Assembly: GCF_964355755.1 (NCBI RefSeq)
Contig: NC_092671.1
Coordinates: 8,007,001-8,071,000, forward strand
DNA length: 64,000 nucleotides
Direction of reading: 5' to 3'
Source: Antedon mediterranea
Taxonomy: Eukaryota > Echinodermata > Crinoidea > Comatulida > Antedonidae
Each line of letters begins with the position of its first letter. The stretch's first letter is position 1. Below are positions 27,655-37,879 of this stretch, one piece after another. Made by a program: the position numbers and the translations under genes. The notes below the pieces were generated by a model. That model was not told the DNA's origin and made no database searches. It was given only the letters and a program-made list of their open reading frames with translations.

Positions 27655-27855
27655 GCGTATAACAATGTGTTATGCGACGCGACCACCGCGGATTATTTTA
27701 AAAGCACTCTAAATTTTTCAAAAATATATTTTTGAAACAAGCGTGTCTCAAAAGTAACACCATTTTACACGGTGCGGTAAAATATTTAACAACACAAAAC
27801 GTAATATATTATTCCGCGTAGTAGCTCCGCGTTACACAAGCGCTCGGTGTAAAGT
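27655..27855. other. cluster of stem-loops in CpG-rich sequence
   Basis: Four further inverted repeats in 200 bp: 27656-27664 with 27668-27676 (nine pairs, one G-U, loop ATG); the perfect 22-bp palindrome at 27716-27737; ATTTTAC/GTAAAAT at 27762-27768 and 27777-27783; TTACAC/GTGTAA at 27832-27837 and 27847-27852. TCCGCG occurs twice between 27813 and 27831. CpG is far more frequent here than in the flanks. No open frame crosses it. Confidence 0.45.
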
Positions 27856-27860
27856 GTAAA

Positions 27861-29316
27861 TTACGCTAGTATATATTCGATTTCACGTACAACAAGCGTT
27901 TCAGTATTGAAAGTAACCGTATAAAATAACAGAACATTTTACGACTAAATATTAAACGGATACTAAACATTTTAGATATTATTAATTACGATTACAAAAA
28001 CTACTTTCTAATTGAAACTAAATTATAGGTTCTAAAACCCTCACCATGATAGCGGAAAATGTCTGCCGAGAATCCAACAACAATCCAATACAACATGTCT
28101 GTCCTGAAAGACGAACAAACTAACGGTATATGTCTAGTAAAATTCCAAGTACGAAATATTCATAAGATTTCTGTAAATAGTATTTATAGTGAAGCGTTTA
28201 TAGGTATCGTATCTTATCCAAAGGCCAAAACTAAAGTGTCCTGACTAAGCAGTTAAACGCATATTTCAAAGGGCAAATTGCATTTTGGAGGTTTAATACT
28301 ACAGATCATAATTTTACGGCCCATTCAATTGGTTCTTCCAAAATTCCAATTTTCAGTAACCGTCCGAAACTACCGCCAATTCGCCTGCTAATGACGGTGC
28401 TAAAGAAGACTAGCGCGCATAAATGTCTCACTTTACGACTCATTATAGAAAATTTAAGAGCTGATATCAAGTGAGCTAGATGGAATAACATGAGGTAATG
28501 TGTAACTCAAAACTGCAACACTGGGAATTGGTTTAGAAAATCTTTAACTGCAATTCTTCTTCTACGACATCGCAGTTTGAGATATGGGACTAAATATAAT
28601 TGGAACATTAATCTGAGCCACAGGCGATAAATTAATTTGGGGATCACGAATAGATTACATTATCTCTAAGCCAATGATGGTGCCATATTAGCTTGTAATG
28701 CCGTGGAATTCGTAGACAGATGGAAAGTTAAAATTCAACATTCGGTGGACCATTTACGACGACGAAACATTAGCGATCAGACATGAAACTGCTGTAATTA
28801 TATGAATTCAACATTTCATTACGAACGATTGTGTCTGTTGCAATAATTTTAAGATTTTACTCAAGGAAACGTTGCCAAGGCAATATAAAACAAAATTAGA
28901 CTATAAACCATGTAAAAACCTGATTTTTACTAAAAGCTTTTACTAAAATTTAGAGTGACAGAATTGGGGAAGGGAAAAATGTGTGTGACAATTATTATGA
29001 AGTATGTCGCGCCTATACAATAAAAAATAATGACAATTTTGTGATGATGGACACACTAATGGACATATGACATAATAGTAGTTGCAATTGATTGTATTTA
29101 TAAAAAGATAGTGCACATCATCGCAGTAACTCTTTTGGTGCGCAAATGTACTTAAACACAATTGGTATGCCTTTTTCTACTATTGTAATTTTTACGGAGA
29201 TAAAGACTATACTAAGAATTATATGAACTATTTAGTATACTCTTAGTTTTAGCGAGTACGGTAACCTATATTTTATACACAAACTTATAAAGCATTGCAG
29301 AATATTTATCTTATTT
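27861..29316. other. intergenic DNA with a complex, repeat-free block
   Basis: No coding exon. From about 28300 to 28830 the sequence is less AT-rich and lacks the dispersed TAGGCCTA motif and simple repeats. A 61-residue minus-strand open frame (28306-28491) overlaps it but shows no motif. The block is flagged as a possible conserved non-coding element. Confidence 0.4.
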
Positions 29317-29600
29317 AAAGATGTATTGTCTCCCAAAAACATGAAAAATGAAGATTAATTAAATCAGACTTTGAATATGTTATTTGTAATTTTAATAAGG
29401 TTAATCACTTCAGTCCAAAAAAAAAAATTAAAAAAAAAATGTTTTCACTTATAAAATGGTTAAATTCAACCGAAACCCATTGACTGGCAGCCAATTTGAC
29501 CCTTTTTTGTTTTAAATTACAGTTTTTTTCAGGTAAATACATTTTTTTCTGATCCAATTTCTGGTCAAAATGGGTAACTATTATGTTACATTAAAATAGC
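29317..29600 (-). mobile_element. palindromic element, inverted partner of 51402-51755
   Basis: Starts with AAAGATGTATTGTCTCCC and continues through GTTTTCACTTATAAAATGG, TTCAACCGAAACCCATTGAC, GGCAGCCAAT, TTACAGTTTTTTTCAGGTA and CTGATCCAATTTCTGG. These blocks match the reverse complement of the 51.4 kb element in the same order. The far end is lost, so the target site cannot be read on both sides. Confidence 0.75.
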
Positions 29601-32600
29601 ATATTTAACAAAAATGTTATCAATGTGGATTTTAAGACATTGACATTTTCACGTTTAAGTTCACTATCCTCGGCTTTTAATGTCGAACCACGCGAGGGCG
29701 CTCGAAAATTTGAATTTTGAAACGCTACAACAAGGATATGAATAAATGCAATACTTTTGGCAAGACATTTCTGATTATTATGCATCGTGAAATTAGAAAA
29801 ATCACCTTATAAACTTGTCGGTAGCTTTTATTTTCTAGCCCCATGGGACGACGCTCAATGGAATGGATAATAACATAATCTTACGACTAATATCGTTTTG
29901 AATAACAAAAAAATACGGATGTTGTTTTTCAGTCTTCGGATTGTGTTTTCCATATTGAAGACAACAGATTTAAGTACATGCTTGCATTAAGATATCTCAG
30001 GTTGCAGCAAATATAACATCTGACGTATAGGCCATTTCAACATTACTAATTCACTCTGGTTCAAAATATTCATAACAATTATAAAACAATGTGAAGTTGA
30101 ATAATATAAATAAAACAATAATTATTCATGTACATTTAGTGAAATACAGCGTTTGTAGTCAACTGTGTAATTTATTATATTGTACCATGTTCATGAATAA
30201 AACATAAAATCCATAAAACACAGACGAAGAAAATTTTAACTGTAACCAACACTTGATAAGATGAAGTTTGAGAATTGGTTGTAATTATGGCAAGTAAACT
30301 ATGTTATGTATAGGTCTATTTGTTAACAATACAATTATTTTGTAAGCTAACATACGGTACAATAACAATGAACTTATCAAATATAATTCAATAAAATTCA
30401 TTTATCTGGCAAACATAATCTGATAGGCTAATGTAAAATGGACCAAGCTATAAGAGGCATGGCATTATTATATGCCTAGGTTGTTTTGTCGGATTTAAGG
30501 ACAGGAAATATATCTTTAAGTTGTAGGCCTATTATAAAACAATTAATTAAAACAATACCGAAATGATAATATTATTTGAAAACATAACACTTGTTCTTTT
30601 AATTAATAATACTAATATGTATGTTTTACCATCAAATTATGACTATATTCGTGTTGCCGAATGTAGTTAAAGCGGTAAAAAATATACATCATTACGTAAC
30701 ATTTACGATATAATATTCCGATTCGACCTCTTTTGCCACTCCTTGGCACACTCAAAATGTATGTGTTGTTTTAATGTTGCTAAAGTTAATAAAATAAATA
30801 AAATAAAATGTCTACCATTACTCTAAGTAGAAAACGTAATAGATACGCTACAATAAATAAATCATACATCTATACATTATTATCTCATGTTTACAACACA
30901 TTATAAGCCATGTTTAAATATAGGCCTACGTTAGTAATTATGAAATATTTTCAAGATGGTATATTACAGTATATGTATAATTATCAGAAAAACTAATAAT
31001 AGTAAAATCTAAATTCAATAATACGTTCTTTCGTATTAAAATGTTAATCGTAATTGTACCGTAGAGGGAGTATTACTACTCTAAATGTAAACAAAGACTT
31101 GATGGTGAAATATGATATCGAATATTTTGCATATGCTGCCATCTGACGACCATTCGGGATTTTTTAACATAGATTTGTAAACGCCCTCAACACGGCCGAA
31201 TGTATCAGACTAAAGATGAAAAAGATTTAAAAAAAAGAACTTTTGAAAAACTTAGGCCTCATGGATGTTTAGCCGGCTCATTAATTTGTCCATATTAAAT
31301 TTATACAAATCGGTTACAGTCGGGCAAATGTTGTATAGCGCTTGCTGTTATTTATAAGATGCACTTATATTTTTATACTTTTAATTTAGACTTTACTTAT
31401 ATTTATAAGAATAAGAATTCCAATGTGTGTCACAAAGTACGGTACGTGGTAAAATGATACAGAACAGCTAATCGAGCAATACTTGACCTCAGGTAGAACT
31501 TCTAAGGAATGATTGATTCATTGTAAATTACACGTACAAGCAAAATAAATATAAAATTTTATTTTAATTATTCATGTTAATTCTTTGTTATGAGTCCCAT
31601 TTCTTACTTGTAATATTATTCTCTTTCTTTATATATTGTTATTGGAAATGATTTTTAACTAATAAATGAATGATTTCTTAAAGATAACTGTAATAAACAC
31701 CAACAATATACAACAAATACAACATGCATGAAAAAAACCCGCAAAGTTGACAAATGCTTTTTTAAAGGCAATACTAATTTAGGGCCTATTCATTATGTAT
31801 CAGTGGACTATGTTGAAGTAACAAGAGTGACAGGTTACAGTGTTTGAAATTATCACATAATCTTTAGTTAAGATGTGTTGGTCTGCGTAAGAATTGTTTT
31901 CAACTAACAAACAGTAGAAACACACCCTCTGCTGGCACACCCGAACACTCCTAAGAAACACTTCCCGTGAAATTAACTAGATGAAATATAGTTATGTTTT
32001 AACACTATATTCAACCACTATTCAGGGGACACCTCTATTAAGGGGCACTTTTTGGGTCCCGAATGTGGCCCTTAAAATGAGTCTATTTCTTTCATCATTG
32101 GAATTCCATACCATTGTGGCCTAGCTGGCTGTCTGATTGAATTCCAAATTAATTAATAACAAGATCAAAGCGGCAAAATGTTTACTATTTCTAAAACGAG
32201 ATATTTGATTGGCTATTATTTTGTTTTCAAGTTCCTGTAAGTTAGCAGTGATAAATGTAAAAAGCGATGTTGCCGAGTCAATTGAATGGTGTTAACCAAT
32301 TCCAATGAATAATTGTATTTATAATTAGCCCAATTAGTAAATTAATTCATAGTATAAATCTGTATATTGGCTGACAAGTAAGTTGATTGATGAGCCTGTT
32401 GAAGTAGATTGATCACTCATATAAGCCGATATCATAGATAGTTGAATGTTGGAAAATACAGACGGTAGATAGCCTACCGAAGTGTTTGTTTATTAAACTG
32501 AAATACTGGATAGTTAGGCCTACATAAAAACGACTGTAAACCCCGAAACGAGGGAGTTATGCAACAATAACTTCTAGTATGAATGTGAATAGAATATAGA

Positions 32601-32682
32601 AATATAGATTGCTTAAAAAACTTCATATGGCATGGTGGCATAACTATTCTGTCACCACCATTAGGTTATATCAATTAAAAGG
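29601..32682. other. intergenic DNA upstream of the Hox6-like gene
   Basis: AT-rich spacer. A segment at 32013-32080 (AGGGGACACCTCTATTAAGG, then TTTTGGGTCCCGAATGTG) resembles part of 36093-36250 in the intron and is probably an old repeat. A Meis-like CTGACAAG (32371-32378) followed by a Pbx/Hox-type TGATTGATGA (32384-32393) lies about 0.7 kb upstream of the gene's start codon. Confidence 0.4.
32384..32393 (+). promoter_or_regulatory. candidate Pbx-Hox composite site upstream of Hox6-like gene
   Basis: TGATTGATGA fits the bipartite Pbx-Hox consensus TGATNNATNN. A TGACA-type Meis/Prep half site sits 6 bp upstream (CTGACAAG, 32371-32378), an arrangement known from Hox auto-regulatory elements. 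In such AT-rich DNA single matches are expected by chance; the pairing and its location are what make it notable. Confidence 0.3.
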
Positions 32683-33072
32683 TATAAATATAATACAGAA
32701 ACTTTTTCCGAGGTTGCAAAAGGGGTCTAATACCAATTATTTACCATTTTAGGACATAAAAATGCATAAAATTAACCGCGTGGATGATTTCCAAAAAACC
32801 ATGACACCCACGACATATACTTGTTATCAACTTTCATTCTTTGTCCTAATTGCCATTATTGAGAGGTATACAGTTCCAAACAGACTGAAGGGGTTTCTGT
32901 CTCAACAACATACAACATCTGGCTACAACACAGCTCTGTAATAGGTTCAATCGCATCACGTGGCCAGTCATCATATTCCTGGTGTCGTTAAACGGTAACT
33001 AAAAAGTTATTATAATTGATGTTATATAGTTACAAGTTGTTGGTGACTCTAAGCTGCTCACAAATCATTCAG
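32683..33072 (+). promoter_or_regulatory. possible core promoter and 5' leader of the Hox6-like gene
   Basis: A TATA-like TATAAATA at 32683-32690 precedes about 380 bp of less AT-rich sequence leading into the coding exon. The leader includes an E-box (CACGTG) near 32957. ATG codons upstream of the chosen start are few. The bases just before the start, CATTCAG, also read as a weak splice acceptor, so the leader could be spliced. The transcription start is not known. Confidence 0.25.
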
Positions 33073-33604
33073 ATGAGCTCCTCTTATTTAAACTTCGGGC
33101 CTGATTTTTATCCAGTGCCGAACGGTTTATGCAATGCCGAGTTCTACGATCCGATAAAATATTTGCAAAATTACGCTACGGCTGAAAACGTTTCGCATCA
33201 GACGTACTGTTACGCAGGATATCGTCCACAGTTTCTTTTAGGCGCTACCAATATATTACCCACTCACCAAATTAGCGGTATTCACCAAGATCATACTGAA
33301 GATGAACACCTCAATATCAACATTGACGCCACTTCTAAGGGACAAAACACAAGCCTAACTAAATGCACTGGTTCCAATCAAGATGATTTGAAAAATGTTG
33401 AAACTTTGTCGGTTACTATTACGTCAGCAGACTGCACTAACGAATCAGAAAATAACTGTTTACCATCAGACAACAACAATAATATTAAGACCGATGAAAA
33501 CAATGCAAACGACAATAGTGACTTGATGACAAAAACAGTAGAACCTGGCAAAGTACGAATTCAGAAAAGAAGCTTATATCCATGGATGAAAGGACAGATT
33601 CAAG
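33073..33604 (+). CDS. Hox6: central Hox gene, probable Hox6, exon 1 of 2
   Basis: First exon of a nuclear Hox transcription factor; the full CDS is join(33073..33604, 37206..37453), 259 residues. The start ATG at 33073 is chosen because it gives MSSSYLNFGP, close to the MSS-Y-F opening of Hox proteins. An in-frame ATG at 33019 would add 18 hydrophobic, non-Hox residues. Residues 1-70 are Tyr/Pro/Phe-rich and residues 75-160 are Asn/Asp/Thr/Ser-rich, as in the disordered linker of other Hox proteins. The Pbx-binding hexapeptide LYPWMK ends the exon (YPWM at residues 169-172, 33577-33588). It is followed after five codons by the donor CAAG|GTACTG in phase 1. The short YPWM-to-homeodomain linker (10 residues) suits Hox6-8. 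Position directly 3' of Hox7 favours Hox6; Hox8 is the alternative, though its usual upstream position argues against it. Confidence 0.85.
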
Positions 33605-35868
33605 GTACTGTAAAATAGTATAATAATATAATTATATAATAATAATATTACAGCATTGTTATAATAACAATTCTTTGCTTTTTTTTTCAGTTGATCGATA
33701 ATTTATAATAATAATGTATAATAATCCATCGTTCATGTTTGTTGTTAGACAGTTTTACTGATTTCAATATTTTAAAATTCCTATTAAAACAAATATAATT
33801 ATAAATACATGTTACGAATTAAGAAAATATAGGAGAAATAAACAGACGAAATCAGGGTAAAGTTTGTTTCCAAGACAAAAAAGTGCTGGCGAGTGGGGTG
33901 GGGCTGGTGACGAGATCTTATATTTATTCTGACCCACTTGAGTTTAGGGTGAACTTTGTTGGTGCCCTTTGAATATGGGTTCTGCATTAAGTTTTTTAAT
34001 TATGCTACAAAACAAATATACATTATTAATTATATTTTGAGTCTGACACTTTTTAATAACTTGTTCAGAAATATAATTGTTAAAATTATATCCTTTTGGA
34101 GAAAATTATTCATGAGAAAGTCATAGTGAAAACAAGTGGAATGTTTCGTCCATTCTGTATACAACGATATGTCATCACATGAATTTACTGGCAGAGTTCA
34201 TGCCAAAGTGACGAAAGCTTACTAATTGCTAAAGCATAGCAGTAGAAAACTTGATGTGGATTAGATTGAGTGCAGGCGACAATTCGTGTAACTGAGCAGT
34301 ACACCGAAATGTTCCGTAAAATATTAAAATATGCTATAATCTAATTTCTATTTTATTTATTTATTAATTTTATTTGAACCATATTTAATGAGTGTGATCC
34401 ATCCAGCAATTAATTTGTTCAATATAGGCCTAATTATAATAAAACATAGGGCCTACTCACCTTTAAATGCGTTCTTCAGAGAAACTTATTTAAAATAGTT
34501 TTACTTATTTAATAAAGATGTATTAATTTATACCTTGCTAATTTTGATAGATAAGGTACTGATTCATAATAGGCCTATTACCATTGTTAGTTAATAAATG
34601 CATCAAACGTTCCGGATAAAATTCAACGGTTGTTATACTGCTCATTAGTTTGATTAAAACATTCTTTCACTATGAGTAAAACCCATAATGCCCGTTAGTG
34701 AACTTTGCTAAAGCTTTATACTCCGATTAATGTTCTTATTTTAACATCAAGGAAGTTCAGTATGTACTTTAATTGCACATACCAACCGTCAATCAGTATT
34801 TACAAGATGTGTCATATGAAGCATAGGCCTATACAGATTTACCGAAATGCATTTTTTCACGCAAGGTGAAACAAGTTCTGAACCGTGCACACTGACCGAC
34901 GAAAACTGTACACCTCAGCCTGGTGTACTGATGATGGATTATCGTCTACTATTTGACATAACTATCGTCATCGTACGTCAGGTAGGAGGGGGAAATTGGT
35001 AGTAGTACAGTACACAGCTTTACCGCAGTTTCACGATTGTCATAACAACCTTTTGTATTCAATCCGAGATCATTAAAGGTTAGGAATATGATTGATAACG
35101 CTTTTAGAACTTTAAACACATACGTTTTCCTTGTTAATTTAATATTTTATATTATGCCCATGACTTTCATCCTATAGCCATTATAGTTTAGGCCGGGTAA
35201 TTAGAGATTAATTTTGTCTAGGCTTAATTGAATGATTGATTTATCACAATCAGCGTAACCTACCCCCGCTTGTAGATGTCCTAAAACTAACCAAAGAAAA
35301 GTGAAATCACGATATCATATTAATATTGTATTTACCAGTAACGGGGAAAGTACGGCAGCCATAAAGGCCACGATAACTACAATTTTATGATTATTATAGA
35401 TGCGACTATAACTTTCTGTACTGATTCTGAGACGAAATATTTGAACAGCTTTAGGTGACGGTTCGTACTTTTAAATTGTGAATCTTAAGTTTGGAACACT
35501 TGGAACTCAATTTCGCACGTACTCCATCAAACGTGTCAAAAAAGTTATCCACTGATCAATAAATTGCGGTTGTTGGTACCAGCTGTGTGCTTAGGTGGTT
35601 ATGTGTTCCCCCTTGGACATCCCTGCAGACGAATAGCAATTAAAACATCACATTCGGGTCGCTTAACATTTGATCTTTAATTTTTCAAAACAATATCAAG
35701 TTCAAAGTTGGATGAAGACTTTCGATATCGCAGACTATGACGGAGCGACCAATGAAAGATATGCAAGTCGACCAGGAAATTATTAGGCCTATTACATACG
35801 TAGATGTTACGGGTACAAAACACAGTGCTTATTTTGCGCGTGCGTTTCAAATTTGAATTATTTATTTA

Positions 35869-36019
35869 AGCTCTGTCTACACTACCAAACTAGATTGACA
35901 AAAAAAAATGTAATGTGCCCATTGACATGATGATGTCAATCACTACCATAATTAAGCATATCATATTTGGGCACACCACACTTTTTTTGTCAAACAAGTT
36001 TGATAGTGTAGACAGAGCT
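35869..36019. mobile_element. complete MITE, AGCTCTGTC family, TTA target duplication
   Basis: Non-coding 151-bp element flanked by TTA at 35866-35868 and 36020-36022. The left end AGCTCTGTCTACACTACC is the inverted match of the right end ...GATAGTGTAGACAGAGCT, and both continue into CAAACTAG-TTGACAAAAAA. A 3-bp TTA/TWA duplication with a long terminal inverted repeat and no ORF fits a PIF/Harbinger-type MITE. That superfamily assignment rests on target size alone, because the terminal bases are not the typical GG. It sits within the Hox6-like intron. Confidence 0.85.
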
Positions 36020-36170
36020 TTAGACAGATTTCATCAGTTTTCATTTCTTTTTGGAGTTTGAGCGGTTCTTCTGAATTGAATCTACAGCACTATGAGACAC
36101 CTCTATAAATTAAACTTTATTGTGAAATATGAACGTCAAAACCAGCTCATCCTTATGCAGGCGAGGTTGA

Positions 36171-36183
36171 GGGGGGGGGGGGG
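36171..36183 (+). repeat. G13 homopolymer
   Basis: Thirteen consecutive G, followed by AAGAGGGG, in an otherwise AT-rich intron. The run can form a G-quadruplex and is also a likely site of assembly length error. It lies between two segments that match the AGACACCT-type inverted repeat at 36095 and 36231. Confidence 0.8.
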
Positions 36184-36841
36184 AAGAGGGGTACACCACT
36201 TATTAAGGGGACATTTGTTTAGGTTCTAAAGGTGTCTCCTTATGGGTTCTAAGCTTTTATAGTTTTAATTTAGTCTAGTTGTATTTGTACATTTACAGGG
36301 CTTTCTACTTCTTTGTCAACAATATTCATAAATCGAAGGTCGATTATACTGTCAATCATTGCAATACTTTGTTCTCATAGACACTGGGTTAGGTTTATCT
36401 ATTGTGACCCTATAATAATTATATAAAATATTGTTTAGGGTTAAAGCATATGCGGTACAAGCAACATCGCCTTTCGTGTATTTTCTAAAATTTACAACAA
36501 TATTGCATTGAACATTGTGTGAATGGATTAGCGACTAGCTCAGCTAAACACAATGCTGTTTTATTCTACACTTCCTTTTCACAATTCTTTACTATTTTTA
36601 TACAATATAGGCCTATTATGTGATATTGAAAACAAATCCGACCTTGATGTAAAAATTTACAACACACATTGTGACTATTTTGGTATAATTATTATTAACC
36701 ATCCTTGGAATAGAAATTCAACATCAGCAAATAACAAACTTCTTCCAAAAGTGTACACAAACATGTTGTTTTGTTTCCATACAAATAAAAACTATTTTTT
36801 GTTTTGTAATGATGATTTTAGTACCAAACAATTCAGAATAA

Positions 36842-36960
36842 GGTTACGTCCACACTGAACCCGGATTCGGTTTTTGTAACTGAGATATGGATTACGTTAC
36901 GGTTAACGATAACACACGTGATTCTGTATACCGAATCCGGAATTTCTAGTGTGAATGGTT
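36842..36960. mobile_element. possible small MITE with CCGGATTCGG arms
   Basis: CCGGATTCGGT (36861-36871) pairs with ACCGAATCCGG (36930-36940), and CACACT (36851-36856) with AGTGTG (36948-36953). The arms therefore run about 20 bp with a small offset around a 58-bp centre. No second copy was noticed in the window and no clear target duplication is visible. Confidence 0.5.
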
Positions 36961-37205
36961 TTATTTTATTTTTTGGAAAAATCTATACTTCAAAGTCGAT
37001 TTTACTCTAAACAACAATAGATTTCAAACAAATTTTACCGCACTTCGTTTTATATAAATTATATCTACAATGCTACACATTTTAAAAGAAATAATACTGC
37101 ATTCCTTTAAACACTCAACTCATGTTTCACGATTGTTTATCCAGTCGTCTGAATCTAGGCTCTCTGTGTGAGCGTAACTAAAAACAGTCGTTGATTGTAT
37201 TTCAG

Positions 37206-37453
37206 ATCAAAGTAAATCATCTCGTAGAGGGCGTCAAACATACAGCCGACACCAAACTTTAGAACTGGAGAAAGAATTTCACTTCACACGCTACCTGACT
37301 AGAAATCGAAGATTGGAAATATCTGGCTCACTGGGACTATCTGAGAGACAAATAAAAATCTGGTTCCAAAACAGACGAATGAAATGGAAACGAGAAATAG
37401 GACCCTTGAAACATCCAGATTCGAATAATGATGATACACAAACGGCCATATAG
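37206..37453 (+). CDS. Hox6: central Hox gene, probable Hox6, homeodomain exon 2 of 2
   Basis: Follows acceptor TTGTATTTCAG (AG at 37204-37205) and continues exon 1 in phase. Residues 178-182 finish the linker, residues 183-242 are a complete homeodomain (37220-37399), and 17 residues lead to TAG at 37451. The recognition helix holds [14 protein letters not shown] with Gln50, Asn51 and Trp56. GRQTYSR at positions 4-10 marks the Antp-like central class, not Hox5 (ART-AY) or posterior Hox. It departs from the near-invariant central sequence at His11, Thr23, Asn29, Leu32, Gly36, Ser37, Arg58 and Ile60. A FLFN motif typical of chordate Hox8 is absent. The tail is short and Asp/Asn-rich. All contacts needed for DNA binding are intact, so this is not a pseudogene. 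Confidence 0.9.
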
Positions 37454-37879
37454 GCCCGAATAATATAATTATGATTATTATTATTATAGTTTTTGAAACA
37501 AATCTTTTGTAAAACCATCATTGCGATCAAACTACGACTGTATAGCTTATTTTTAAACATTACTAAAACCAATTCGTTAAATAACAATCATTTTTGTTAT
37601 AAAGACTGGTGCAGTTTGGAATGTAGGCCTAAGCATAAATATGTGTTTGTCATACACTCAAACCATCTGATAACAATTCTTTTTTAACTAACTTTAACTT
37701 TTATTAGTAAATTCGGATTGACTTAAATATGTGCCTTAATGTATACATGAGTGTACACATCAATTACATTTTGTTCTCGGCTAAGTTGTTCGTACACCTG
37801 GGCACCGTATACGTGCCTTTAAACATCGGCAACACATATGGCATTTTATAATTGTATTATAGCTATTTCTATCAATAAA
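37454..37879 (+). promoter_or_regulatory. probable 3' UTR and poly(A) signal of the Hox6-like gene
   Basis: AATAAA at 37874-37879 is followed within 10-25 bases by T-rich sequence (TTTTTATGCTTTGTTT), giving a 3' UTR of about 0.43 kb. As in the rest of the window, AATAAA is not rare, so this is a best guess. Confidence 0.35.

Larger units (their letters stand above)
33605..37205 (+). other. intron of the Hox6-like gene (3,601 bp, phase 1)
   Basis: Bounded by donor GTACTG and acceptor TTGTATTTCAG, splitting an Asp codon. It contains a complete MITE (35869-36019), a run of 13 G at 36171-36183, an imperfect inverted-repeat element at 36842-36960 and a 101-codon chance frame at 36553-36858. A stretch at 34860-35010 is less AT-rich and may be regulatory. 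TGATTGATTTAT at 35233-35244 merges two Pbx-Hox-type sites. Confidence 0.8.

Noticed and set aside
36553-36858. 101-codon frame inside the Hox6-like intron
   Set aside because: Composition is driven by AT-rich DNA and the frame includes a TAGGCCTA motif; no homology recognised.
37206-37453. Second gene as Hox5 or Hox8
   Set aside because: Hox5-type ARTAY at homeodomain 5-9 is absent, and the chordate Hox8 FLFN motif is absent; gene order favours Hox6. Hox8 is not fully excluded.
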